A DNA stretch of 32,113 nucleotides from Deltaproteobacteria bacterium (GTDB taxonomy: Bacteria > Desulfobacterota > Binatia > Binatales > Binataceae), in the NCBI GenBank assembly GCA_021801125.1, contig JAJYYI010000119.1:84191-116303 (forward strand), written 5' to 3'. Below the pieces are notes generated by a model, which saw nothing but the letters and a program-made list of their open reading frames with translations, did no database searches and was not told where the DNA came from. The translations under genes and the position numbers were made by a program. Positions 8,285 through 15,237 of this stretch are shown here, in pieces. Position 1 is the stretch's first letter; each line of letters begins with the position of its first letter.

Positions 8285-9517
8285 TCAGACGACGCCTTCG
8301 GCGCGAAGCTCTTCGACCTGACCGCGAGTGTAGCCGAGCAGTTCGCCCAAGACCTCCACGGTATGCTCGCCGAGCAAGGGCGACGATTTGATTTCCACCG
8401 GACTCTCGGAAAGAGAGATCGGACAGCCCACGGTCTTGAAGCTCTTGCGCTGCGGATGAGGAACGTCGGCGATTATTTCGCGCTGAGCAAGAGCCTGGTC
8501 CTCGATGAGATCCTTCATCGACAGGATAGGCCCGCACGGCACGTCGACCTCGTTGAGCATCCGCGTGACCTCGAACTTGGTATATCGCATCGTCCATTGC
8601 TCGATCATCGCGAACACTTCCCCGAGACGCTCGACGCGCGCCTCAACGGTGGCAAAGGCGGGGTCGTCGGCTAACTCCGGCCGTCCGATAATGCGGGCCA
8701 ACGCCGGCCATACCTGCGCCTGGACGATCACGTAGACGTAATCGTTCGGGCCGCCCGGCTTGCAACGGAGCGCCGAGCCGGGATGTCCACCGCCGCTCGC
8801 ATTTCCGGACCGCGGCACGGTGTCGCCAAAGGTTTTGTTGGGGTACTCCTTGAGCGGCCCGCGTTGCAGGCGCTGCTGGTCGCGCATTTTGACCCGGCAG
8901 AGGTTGAGCACCGCGTCCTGCATCGCAACCTCAACTCGCTGCCCCCTACCGGTGTTGGTACGTTGATAAAGCGCGGCCAGGATGCCGGCGACTGCATGCA
9001 TCCCGGTGCCGGAGTCGCCGATTTGCGCGCTCGTGCTGGTTGGCGGGCCGTCTTCCCATCCGGTGGTGCTCATCGCGCCGCCCATCGCCTGCGCGACGGT
9101 CTCGTAGGCCTTGCAATCCACGAACGGCCCCGGGCCGAAGCCTTTTATCGAGGCGTAGATAAGTCTCGGGTTAAGCTCGCGCAGATGCTCCCAGGTGAAA
9201 CCGGCGCGATCCAGGGCCCCAGGACCGAAGTTTTCCACCAGAATATCGACGCGCGCGACCAGCCGCTCGAGGATCTGTTTGCCTTTCGGTGATTTGAAGT
9301 TGAGCGTGACGCTGCGCTTGTTGCAGTTGAGCATCGTGAAATACAGAGAGTCCACGTCCGGAATGTCGCGAAGCTGGCCGCGAGTGATATCACCGCGTCC
9401 AGGCACCTCGATTTTGAGTACGTCGGCCCCTAGCCACGCCAGTATCTGAGTGCAGGACGGACCCGACTGGACGTGGGTCATATCGAGAATGCGTACGCCG
9501 TCTAAAGCCTTTGCCAT
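8285..9517 (-). CDS. frc: Formyl-CoA:oxalate CoA-transferase-like class III CoA-transferase
   Basis: This 410-aa class III CoA-transferase moves CoA between formyl-CoA and an acid acceptor, oxalate in characterised FRC. Motifs shared with Oxalobacter FRC run the whole length: [46 protein letters not shown] and PLLGEHT. The catalytic aspartate is D168 in [10 protein letters not shown] (Asp169 in Oxalobacter). Residue 48 is Gln, as in E. coli YfdW, rather than the Trp of Oxalobacter FRC. The start at 9517 has GAGGAA six bases upstream. It is the last gene of a gntR-lyase-frc cassette, 151 nt after the lyase gene. The true acceptor acid is an inference because the partner lyase is not a typical oxalyl-CoA decarboxylase. 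Confidence 0.87.
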   Translation of the reverse strand: MAKALDGVRILDMTHVQSGPSCTQILAWLGADVLKIEVPGRGDITRGQLRDIPDVDSLYFTMLNCNKRSVTLNFKSPKGKQILERLVARVDILVENFGPGALDRAGFTWEHLRELNPRLIYASIKGFGPGPFVDCKAYETVAQAMGGAMSTTGWEDGPPTSTSAQIGDSGTGMHAVAGILAALYQRTNTGRGQRVEVAMQDAVLNLCRVKMRDQQRLQRGPLKEYPNKTFGDTVPRSGNASGGGHPGSALRCKPGGPNDYVYVIVQAQVWPALARIIGRPELADDPAFATVEARVERLGEVFAMIEQWTMRYTKFEVTRMLNEVDVPCGPILSMKDLIEDQALAQREIIADVPHPQRKSFKTVGCPISLSESPVEIKSSPLLGEHTVEVLGELLGYTRGQVEELRAEGVV

Positions 9518-9668
9518 CGACTATTCCTCGCTGCAATGCTGTTGCTAGCCCCGGTCGCCGCCCACGCTGCCAAAAGCCGCTCGCGGCTCGAACCCGCTCT
9601 TCCGGCGCCAACCGCGCCTTTCCGTTGCACCGCTTCTATTCGCGCTCTCGGTTACGGCTGATGGACGA

Positions 9669-11381
9669 TCACTTGTACATCGTTTGGTTCATCGTGCCGG
9701 GGGCAAACGCGTCTGGATTCACCCACACGTTGATTAAGGCGCATTTGCCGGATTCGCGCGCCCGCCTCAACGCCGGTCCGATCTGAGCCGGGTCGCGCAC
9801 CTCCTCACCGTAGCCGCCGAACATGCGTGCGAACTCCTCGAAGTGCACGTCGCCGAGATAGTTGGCGATCTCGCCTCGCTCGCGGCCGTATTTCGCGATT
9901 TGACCGTAGCGAATCTGATTCATGTGCGAATTGTTCCCGATCACGCCGATAAACGGCAGGTTGAAGCGCACGCACGTCTCGAAATCCCAGCCGGTGAGTC
10001 CGAAGGCGCCGTCACCAAACAGGCACACGACCTCCTTGCGCGGATGGACGTACTTGGCGGCCATCGCAAACGGCGTTCCCACACCCAACGTGCCGAGCGG
10101 CCCCGGGTCCATCCAGCGGCCGGGCGCCTTGGGCTGAATCACGCCGGCCGAGAAAGTCACGACGTCACCGCCGTCGCCGATAAAAATTGACTCCTCGGTG
10201 AGAAATTCGTTGATCTCGTGCGCCAGGCGCAGCGGATGGATCGGCGCCTCCTCGGAAAGGCGCTTGGGCAAGGCACCTTTTTCGAGGCGAAGCTCCTCGG
10301 CGCGCAGCTCCTTTTTCCATTCCTCCCGTGACTTCGCGCCGTTGTCGACAAGGCCCGAGGAAGCCTGAACGACCGCGGACAAGATCGCTCCCGCGTCGCC
10401 AACCAGCCCCAGCGAAATGTCGCGATTTTTCCCCACGGTACGATAGTCGAGATCGATCTGCACCACGGTTGCCTCGGACCGCAATCGCCGCCCGTAACCC
10501 ATCCGGAAATCAAACGGCGTGCCGACTATCACGATAACGTCCGCCTTGTCGAAGGCGTAGCGACGAGTCTGGTGGAAATGATGCTCGTCGCCGGGAGCCA
10601 AAGTGCCGCGCGCGGCGCCGTTCATGTAGGCCGGTATGTTAAGCCGCCGACAAAACTCGGCCGCCGCCTCAACCGCGCGACATGTCCATACCTGCGTGCC
10701 GAACAGCACACAAGGCCGCTTGGATTTGACCAGAATCTGAGCCAGCTTCTCGATATCGGCCGGGTCGCCCGCGCTTCTGGTCGAAGCGCGATATCTGCCT
10801 GCCGCGGGAATTCGCGCGCTTGCAACGTCGACCTTGGCGTCCAGAATGTCGCGCGGAATCTCGAGGAATGAGGGCCCGGGAGCGCCGTGGTAGCACTCGC
10901 GAAAAGCCATGCTGATCATGTCGGCGATACGCTCGGTCGCGGGCACTGTGGCGGCAAACTTGGTCAGCGGGCGCATCAACTCGACGTGCGGCAAGTCTTG
11001 CAGCGAGCCCATCTTATGCTGACTGAGCGCGCCCTGGCCCCCAATCACCAGCATCGGGCTTTCCGCGCGAAAGGCATTGGCAACGCCGGTAACCGCGTCC
11101 GTTGTCCCAGGGCCGGCGGTCACGACCGCGCAGCCGGGCTTGCCCGACATTCGGGCGTATCCGTCGGCGGCATGCGCCGCGACTTGCTCGTGACGCACGT
11201 CGATAATGTCGATACCCTCGTCCGCGCAGCCGTCGTAGATGTCGATTATGTGGCCGCCGCAGAGCGTGAAGATTACGTCCACGCCTTCATTCTTGAGCGC
11301 CTTGGCTACCAGATGACCGCCGGAAATCTTGCCCTCATCCGCGGCCGGTCGCGTGCCGCCTGGTTGCGCCATCGTGGCCAT
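9669..11381 (-). CDS. ThDP-dependent 2-hydroxyacyl-CoA lyase / oxalyl-CoA decarboxylase-family enzyme
   Basis: This 570-aa protein has the three-domain thiamin diphosphate fold. The ThDP-activating glutamate is E65 in DVRHEQ. The ThDP/Mg motif begins at GDG (456-458) and ends in NN (483-484). Oxalyl-CoA decarboxylases have a DYEE motif whose Tyr-Glu lies near residues 120-121; here the region reads GSLQDLPHVEL (125-135), so those residues are absent. The sequence instead resembles 2-hydroxyacyl-CoA lyases, which split 2-hydroxyacyl-CoA into formyl-CoA and an aldehyde or ketone. The ATG at 11381 has GGAGG eight bases upstream; an upstream extension of the frame to 11498 overlaps gntR and is not used. 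It sits 37 nt behind gntR and before frc, so the products probably act together on formyl-CoA. An acetolactate-synthase-like activity is the main alternative. Confidence 0.8.
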   Translation of the reverse strand: MATMAQPGGTRPAADEGKISGGHLVAKALKNEGVDVIFTLCGGHIIDIYDGCADEGIDIIDVRHEQVAAHAADGYARMSGKPGCAVVTAGPGTTDAVTGVANAFRAESPMLVIGGQGALSQHKMGSLQDLPHVELMRPLTKFAATVPATERIADMISMAFRECYHGAPGPSFLEIPRDILDAKVDVASARIPAAGRYRASTRSAGDPADIEKLAQILVKSKRPCVLFGTQVWTCRAVEAAAEFCRRLNIPAYMNGAARGTLAPGDEHHFHQTRRYAFDKADVIVIVGTPFDFRMGYGRRLRSEATVVQIDLDYRTVGKNRDISLGLVGDAGAILSAVVQASSGLVDNGAKSREEWKKELRAEELRLEKGALPKRLSEEAPIHPLRLAHEINEFLTEESIFIGDGGDVVTFSAGVIQPKAPGRWMDPGPLGTLGVGTPFAMAAKYVHPRKEVVCLFGDGAFGLTGWDFETCVRFNLPFIGVIGNNSHMNQIRYGQIAKYGRERGEIANYLGDVHFEEFARMFGGYGEEVRDPAQIGPALRRARESGKCALINVWVNPDAFAPGTMNQTMYK

Positions 11382-11418
11382 GATCCAACCCTCCTCCATT
11401 AATTCGCGGTCACAAAGG

Positions 11419-12165
11419 TCAATCCAAATCGTGAACGTTAGCGGCCACGTGAGCAGCCAGGTTGAGCGCGTGTTCACGCACCAGAGTTTCGGCCGCAACC
11501 GTGTCGCGCCGCTCCAGCGCCTCGATTATGTTCATATGATCGACGATCGAACGCGCATAGCGCCGCTTCTCGCCTATCGTGCGGCGGCGAATCGCTCGCA
11601 TATGGATGAGGATGCTGCTCGCCAGGCGTATCAGCAGAGCGCTGTGACTCATCTCGATGATGCGTTGATGGAACCGTAGATTGGCCTCCGAGTACTCGTC
11701 AAGCTTGGCCTCGATTCTTCCCCCGTCGAACTCGGCGAAAAGCGCGCGCAGCGTCGCGACCTCCTGGCCGGTCGCTTCCACCGTGGCCAGTCGGGCGGCC
11801 ATGCTCTCCAACGCCGCCCACACCGTGATGATTTCGATGACCTCGGTCTTGGACTTTCGCACGACGTAGACGCCGCGCCGCGCGACCGTCTTGACCAAGC
11901 CTTCTTGCTCCAGCCGAGCGATCGCGCTGCGAATAGGGGTTCGGCTTATCCCCAGTTGCTGCGCAAGCTTCCTCTCATCCAGGCGCAAATCCTCACCGGC
12001 GCGGTAGATGTCCCGGGCCATGATCGCCTGGCGCAGCGCCTCGTACGCGCGCACGGTCATAGTGCGGTCGGGCCTTAGCCGCTTAAGTCGCAGCCTGTCC
12101 GTGCCGGAAGTCGAACGCCAATTCGTCTTGGCGGGCGAAAGGGGATTGCTTGCTTCGATTTCCAT
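11419..12165 (-). CDS. GntR-family (FadR/FCD subfamily) transcriptional regulator
   Basis: This 248-aa regulator has an N-terminal winged helix-turn-helix (about 36-105, containing LAQQLGISRTPIRSAIARLEQEGLV) and a C-terminal all-helical FCD ligand domain. The latter shows the metal/ligand residues D-x6-N-x3-H (in YSEANLRFHQ and before), DHMNIIEAL and REHAL. The reading frame is open to 12534, but the start is placed at ATG 12165: a promoter and operator lie just upstream at 12206-12237, and the extension has no family resemblance. GAGG occurs 11 nt before the ATG, slightly far. It likely senses an organic acid and controls itself and the two enzyme genes downstream. A later start at 12060 is possible. 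Confidence 0.88.
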   Translation of the reverse strand: MEIEASNPLSPAKTNWRSTSGTDRLRLKRLRPDRTMTVRAYEALRQAIMARDIYRAGEDLRLDERKLAQQLGISRTPIRSAIARLEQEGLVKTVARRGVYVVRKSKTEVIEIITVWAALESMAARLATVEATGQEVATLRALFAEFDGGRIEAKLDEYSEANLRFHQRIIEMSHSALLIRLASSILIHMRAIRRRTIGEKRRYARSIVDHMNIIEALERRDTVAAETLVREHALNLAAHVAANVHDLD

Positions 12166-12205
12166 TGCCGAAAGTACCTCGCCGACGAAGAGCAAGCTCT
12201 TGGTA

Positions 12206-12219
12206 TCTGGTATACCAGA
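12206..12219. promoter_or_regulatory. Palindromic GntR-type operator
   Basis: TCTGGTATACCAGA is a perfect 14-nt palindrome with the TGGT-x2-ACCA core typical of FadR-subfamily GntR operators. It covers the proposed -10 box of gntR and lies about 41 nt upstream of the start codon, consistent with autorepression. Confidence 0.7.
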
Positions 12220-12237
12220 CTCCTCCGCTTCGATCAA
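12209..12237 (-). promoter_or_regulatory. Sigma-70-like promoter of the gntR-lyase-frc cassette
   Basis: Minus-strand TTGATC (12237-12232) and TATACC (12214-12209) are spaced by 17 nt, giving an expected start near 12202 and a leader of about 37 nt. The -10 box lies inside the palindromic operator, so regulator binding would block RNA polymerase. Confidence 0.55.
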
Positions 12238-12678
12238 AGCCCATAAAGTTTCTCCAACGGGCAAGCAGGTGAACGCCTGGCGAAGCGGCCATCCCCACCG
12301 GCGTGCGGGGGATCGCGCCGTCCCGCAGCGCCTGCTCGCAACGCTCGCGTCGAGAGCGGCGTTGCGCCATGAAGGCGATTCCAGCAGCAATTGGCGAGCT
12401 GTGCGGCTACGCGTGTGGTTTGGGAAGCTTTTCTCTTCGTCAGCCGCGCGAGCTTCTTTCGAACTCAGGCCGCCCGCGCACTTCGCGCGAAGGTGAGAGA
12501 AGGCTCCATCGATAATGCTGGCATAGCCCTGCAAGCACGCCGGCGTGGACGAGGTCTTGGTCCACCATCTTCACCGTCGCTCGAGTACCGAAAACGGTCA
12601 GAGCCGGCATGCCCGACCTGGCTGCGGGAAGAGGTATCGACGAGTAAAATTCTGGCTTTCATCAACGGGGCGCCCGGG

Positions 12679-13578
12679 TCAGTCGTTCTGTGAGAGCTCG
12701 ACCAGATAGTCGGTCAATCCGACCAAATGTTCTTTGAAAAGAGCGACAGTAGCGCGCACCGCAGAGAGCATCGCTACCCGATCCCTGATTTCATTAAGAC
12801 CGAGCCTTACGTTGTCAGCGCCATTGGCCGTGAGAAGAGCGGCCTTATACTCTGTTAGCGCGTACAGCCGTCCAACATTCCTCCACCGGGTGATTAAGGC
12901 TTGGCGCCACGTCAGGCCACCCAGGGTCTGTTCGGCCGGGGTATTCAGAAACCTCCAAACGGAATCGGGGTACTTGCTGGCCGCGTCCGGCTGGCGTCCT
13001 AGAATCTCAGTCAGCATCGCCGGCGTGCTGCCCAGGGGCGCTTTGTCGCCCTCGCGCAGTTGTTGTACCGCGATACTAAGTCCGGCGGCCGCAGCACCTG
13101 CGATAGCGCCGATTAGATTTCCAGCTTCACGCGTGCTCTGAGGTACGCGCAGGCTGGAGCCGACTGCCCCTGTTCCCGTGGCCAGCGTGAGAGTTCCAAG
13201 GTTAACCAGATTGAGGTTGCGATCGCGCTCCGCGGCAATGATGAACGACATCTCATCCAGCCGCGTAATCTCATTGTCGATCCTTGCGATTGTGTAATCG
13301 ATATCCAGAATAGCTTTGATTACCTTAAGGTTCAGCGATTGAAGCGCCAGAGCTTCTTGACCGGCATCGCGTGAGATCGAGCCCGCTTTGATCATTTTTA
13401 CGAGCCGACAGAGTTGCTTTTCCGCTCCGATCTGCCGCGCCGTAATAATGATGTCGCCAGGCAACCCCCAGCCAAGGTTGTCCGCGCAGGCGGCGAAGCT
13501 CGTACCGGTGGTTCCGATCAGAATCTGAAGCGTTGCGTACAACAACCATAGACACGCTATGTATCTGGCTTTCATCAT
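12679..13578 (-). CDS. Exported protein of unknown function
   Basis: I do not recognise this 299-aa protein. It begins with a Sec-type signal peptide (MMKARY, a hydrophobic stretch, then TGTSFA before ACADN), so it should be exported. The mature part is mainly helical, with a charged helical region at about 75-140 that may form coiled coil. A Gly/Ala-rich hydrophobic pair of segments follows at about 145-190 (LGTLTLATGTGAVG and GNLIGAIAGAAAAGLS) that could insert in a membrane. A C-terminal helical region ends the protein. The frame extends 26 codons upstream; the tandem ATG at 13578/13575 is chosen because it starts the signal peptide, though no strong ribosome binding site is seen. It stands alone and is visibly less GC-rich than the neighbouring operons. 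Confidence 0.75.
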   Translation of the reverse strand: MMKARYIACLWLLYATLQILIGTTGTSFAACADNLGWGLPGDIIITARQIGAEKQLCRLVKMIKAGSISRDAGQEALALQSLNLKVIKAILDIDYTIARIDNEITRLDEMSFIIAAERDRNLNLVNLGTLTLATGTGAVGSSLRVPQSTREAGNLIGAIAGAAAAGLSIAVQQLREGDKAPLGSTPAMLTEILGRQPDAASKYPDSVWRFLNTPAEQTLGGLTWRQALITRWRNVGRLYALTEYKAALLTANGADNVRLGLNEIRDRVAMLSAVRATVALFKEHLVGLTDYLVELSQND

Positions 13579-13759
13579 CAAACAACCCGCTGCTGAATAC
13601 CGTAAAAAATCCGTCACCAAAAATTCGCTTCCTGATATAACAAGGACGCTACTCAAAGGTGCGGCCCTTCGTGTTTAACGCGCTGGCAGGTTACGAACGC
13701 GCCAAATACGAGGCGTCCCAAAAATATCGGTTTGGAGTCCTTCGCGCGAGATCGGTCCT

Positions 13760-13987
13760 GTGCGCAAATGGACCGAAGCGCCGGAACTTCTTGTCAGCAG
13801 CTTAGACCGAGGGCAAATCGCCGACCGGCAGGCGATGTCACCGGAGACCATACTGGGCTACTTGGACCAGATGATCGGCGTCGGTCGACTACGAAAATCG
13901 AAAGTCCTTTTCTCGCTCGATAATCATCGACGGCGCAAGCCGCACACCAAGCAGGAGCAGGAGATCGCGCGGCGCTGCGCTAGCTAA
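13760..13987 (+). pseudogene. Small HTH (RecQ-tail/HTH_40-like) ORF, possibly a gene remnant
   Basis: This 75-codon frame starts at GTG 13760, without a clear ribosome binding site. Its centre, from PELLVSSLDRGQIADRQAM through SPETILGYLDQMI to VLFSL, resembles the helix-turn-helix seen at the C-terminus of RecQ-type helicases (HTH_40). The rest of such a helicase is absent, and an in-frame TAA lies 83 bases upstream. It may be a decayed fragment or a free-standing small DNA-binding protein. The C-terminal tail is very basic. Confidence 0.4.
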
Positions 13988-14067
13988 CTCGGCCGGGCCG
14001 ATCGAGGCGGAAGGGCGGATCGCTGGCCAGATTCGCGACGCCGCGCGAAAGGAGCGACGAGCGCCGC

Positions 14068-14310
14068 CTACTGGGAGGCGGTTTGCTTGAGCCGTTGCGC
14101 CATTTTACGTAGCAGGCGCCGCGCCCATAGAAACTCTGTGGCCAGGATCGCAAGTCCGGCGGGAATAACGATTATCGCCGGACCTGGCAGAACTATCATC
14201 GCCACGCCTATTGCGATCACGCTGCTTCCGATTACGAGAACTATAGCGCGACGAACGCCTCGCAGCGCCCGCGCTGCGTAGGAAGAACTTGTCTGCTCTG
14301 CCGCCCGCAT
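14068..14310 (-). CDS. PGPGW-type small transmembrane protein
   Basis: This 80-aa membrane protein has a hydrophobic segment at about 20-38, a central LPGPAIIVIPAGLAILATEF block, and a basic C-terminus with WARRLLRKM. This is the layout of the putative transmembrane PGPGW family, in which a Leu-Pro-Gly-Pro turn joins two helices. The function of the family is unknown. ATG 14310 is preferred over an upstream TTG (14391) because the extension has no family match; a ribosome binding site is weak. It is divergent from the kdp locus. Confidence 0.8.
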   Translation of the reverse strand: MRAAEQTSSSYAARALRGVRRAIVLVIGSSVIAIGVAMIVLPGPAIIVIPAGLAILATEFLWARRLLRKMAQRLKQTASQ

Positions 14311-14446
14311 CTCGTCGCGACGCTCTGCCCTATATCCGCCGCAAGCCGCCGGTACGGGTTGGGAAGGCTTACCTCCGCGCAGAAATCGCAAGATTCAGAT
14401 CTCGCATCGACACGCCAACACAGCATATCCGAAGCACCAAATCAGA

Positions 14447-14490
14447 CTTGCGGCCACCTGTCCGACTCACTGCGGCCTTCACGCCGCAAG
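14447..14490. repeat. Cluster of TGCGGC motifs, candidate enhancer sites
   Basis: CTTGCGGC (14447-14454) is matched by its inverted copy GCCGCAAG (14483-14490), and a third TGCGGCC lies between them (14471-14477). The cluster is centred about 240 bp before the predicted sigma-54 transcription start, a usual distance for an NtrC-type enhancer. The assignment is by pattern only. Confidence 0.3.
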
Positions 14491-14680
14491 CGCGCGCCGC
14501 GGTTAAGCACACGACGCCCCAGGAACGCGGGCCGACCCGGCGCCAAGAGGTTCATCAAAATCGCTCCGAGCACGCTTGCCGCCTGCCGACGCCTTTAAAA
14601 ATGCACGACGGGATTGCACCATGAAATGTCCTGTTTCCCCTGGTCGCCAAAAATGCGAGTCAAGACGGGCGTTGCAGGCT

Positions 14681-14696
14681 TGGCACGAGCCGTGCT
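14681..14696 (+). promoter_or_regulatory. Sigma-54 (-24/-12) promoter of the kdp operon
   Basis: TTGGCACG-AGCC-GTGCT (from 14680) matches the sigma-54 consensus YTGGCACG-N4-TTGCW with a single mismatch in the -12 element. The invariant GG (14682-14683) and GC (14694-14695) have the exact 10-nt spacing. Transcription should start near 14707. The regulator at 24153-25484 has a GAFTGA motif and is the obvious activator. Confidence 0.8.
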
Positions 14697-14910
14697 CAGC
14701 CACGCAACGATGCATGTTTAATAAACCAACTGTACGCCTTCGGCGCGAAGACGAGTCTGATGCAAAAATCACAACCTCGTTCCCCGGCCCTATATTGGAT
14801 TTTGCCGCTCGGGAGCCGGAATTTCGGCCGGGACGTTCGGTGCATCGCAGGTTGAGCGAATCGCGCGCGAGCCTTTTCGGCGCTCGATGCAGGTCATGGA
14901 GGGACGCCCT

Positions 14911-15006
14911 ATGAGTCTCGGATTGTGGATGGCGGCAATGTTTTTGCTCGGCATAGCTACCATGGCGCTTTGCTACGCGTTTCTTTTCGCCTGCGAAAAA
15001 ATCTGA
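14911..15006 (+). CDS. 31-aa membrane peptide preceding kdpF
   Basis: This short ORF encodes a single hydrophobic helix of 31 residues (MSLGLWMAAMFLLG, then IATMALCYAFLFACEKI). The ATG is preceded by GGAGGG seven bases upstream, a stronger ribosome binding site than that of most genes here. It is followed after 11 nt by kdpF. Similar tiny hydrophobic ORFs ending in a Cys-Glu/Asp-Lys/Arg-Ile/Val/Leu pattern precede kdpF in other kdp operons as I recall, but I know of no assigned function. It may stabilise the complex as KdpF does. Confidence 0.75.
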   Translation: MSLGLWMAAMFLLGIATMALCYAFLFACEKI

Positions 15007-15017
15007 GGTATCCGCTA

Positions 15018-15098
15018 GTGATTGCTATAACCGCGATCGTTGCCGGGTTTCTACTTGTCTACCTCTTCGTGGCCTTGATTCGGCCGGAGTGGTTCTGA
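15018..15098 (+). CDS. kdpF: KdpF, small stabilising subunit of the Kdp potassium pump
   Basis: This 26-aa peptide is one transmembrane helix ending in LIRPEWF, the hallmark of KdpF (typical ending L-x-RPE-x-F). It starts with GTG, with GAGGT eight bases upstream. KdpF stabilises the KdpABC complex in the inner membrane. It lies between the 31-aa peptide gene and kdpA. Confidence 0.9.
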   Translation: MIAITAIVAGFLLVYLFVALIRPEWF

Positions 15099-15143
15099 AA
15101 ACCTGCTGCGCCTCGGGCTGAATAAGTCGGTGAAATTTTAACA

Positions 15144-15216
15144 GGCGTGGACTTGCCCGAGACAGGGCTCCGGCGGCGCTGGCTGGCGAGGCCGCTCATC
15201 TGCCCGGATCCACGCC
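15144..15216 (+). other. Potential structured RNA element between kdpF and kdpA
   Basis: In the 139-nt kdpF-kdpA gap, GGCGTGGA (15144-15151) pairs perfectly with TCCACGCC (15209-15216). The GC-rich interior includes a possible GCGGC/GCCGC inner helix. The element ends 21 nt before the kdpA start codon, leaving the ribosome binding site free. This is visual pairing only. Confidence 0.35.
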
Positions 15217-15237
15217 AGCAAAGCAGAGGTTGATGCT

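Larger units (their letters stand above)
12166..12678 (-). other. Region upstream of gntR, mostly without recognisable genes
   Basis: These 513 nt hold the gntR promoter and operator at the left end. A 56-codon minus-strand frame (12440-12610, ATG, weak AGGT upstream) exists, but its product matches nothing I know and lacks supporting context. No RNA gene or clear terminator for the gene ending at 12679 was seen. Confidence 0.5.
14311..14910 (+). other. Regulatory region upstream of the kdp operon
   Basis: These 600 nt separate the divergent PGPGW gene from the kdp locus. They contain a sigma-54 promoter (14681-14696), a cluster of TGCGGC motifs (14447-14490) as possible activator sites, and a leader of about 200 nt from the predicted start to the first kdp ORF. 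Two related segments, AAAAATGC...GACGGG...TTGCA, begin near 14598 and 14650 and may also be binding sites. The leader does not match a c-di-AMP riboswitch by eye. A 112-codon frame across the region is judged non-coding. Confidence 0.6.

Noticed and set aside
12166-12534. N-terminal extension of the GntR regulator by 123 codons
   Set aside because: It would read through the promoter and operator of gntR and has no resemblance to the family.
14707-14910. Possible c-di-AMP (ydaO) riboswitch in the kdp leader
   Set aside because: The leader is long enough, but none of the conserved ydaO sequence blocks is visible.
14576-14914. 112-codon plus-strand frame upstream of kdp
   Set aside because: It spans the sigma-54 promoter and the first kdp ribosome binding site; composition is Arg/Ser-rich without a domain.
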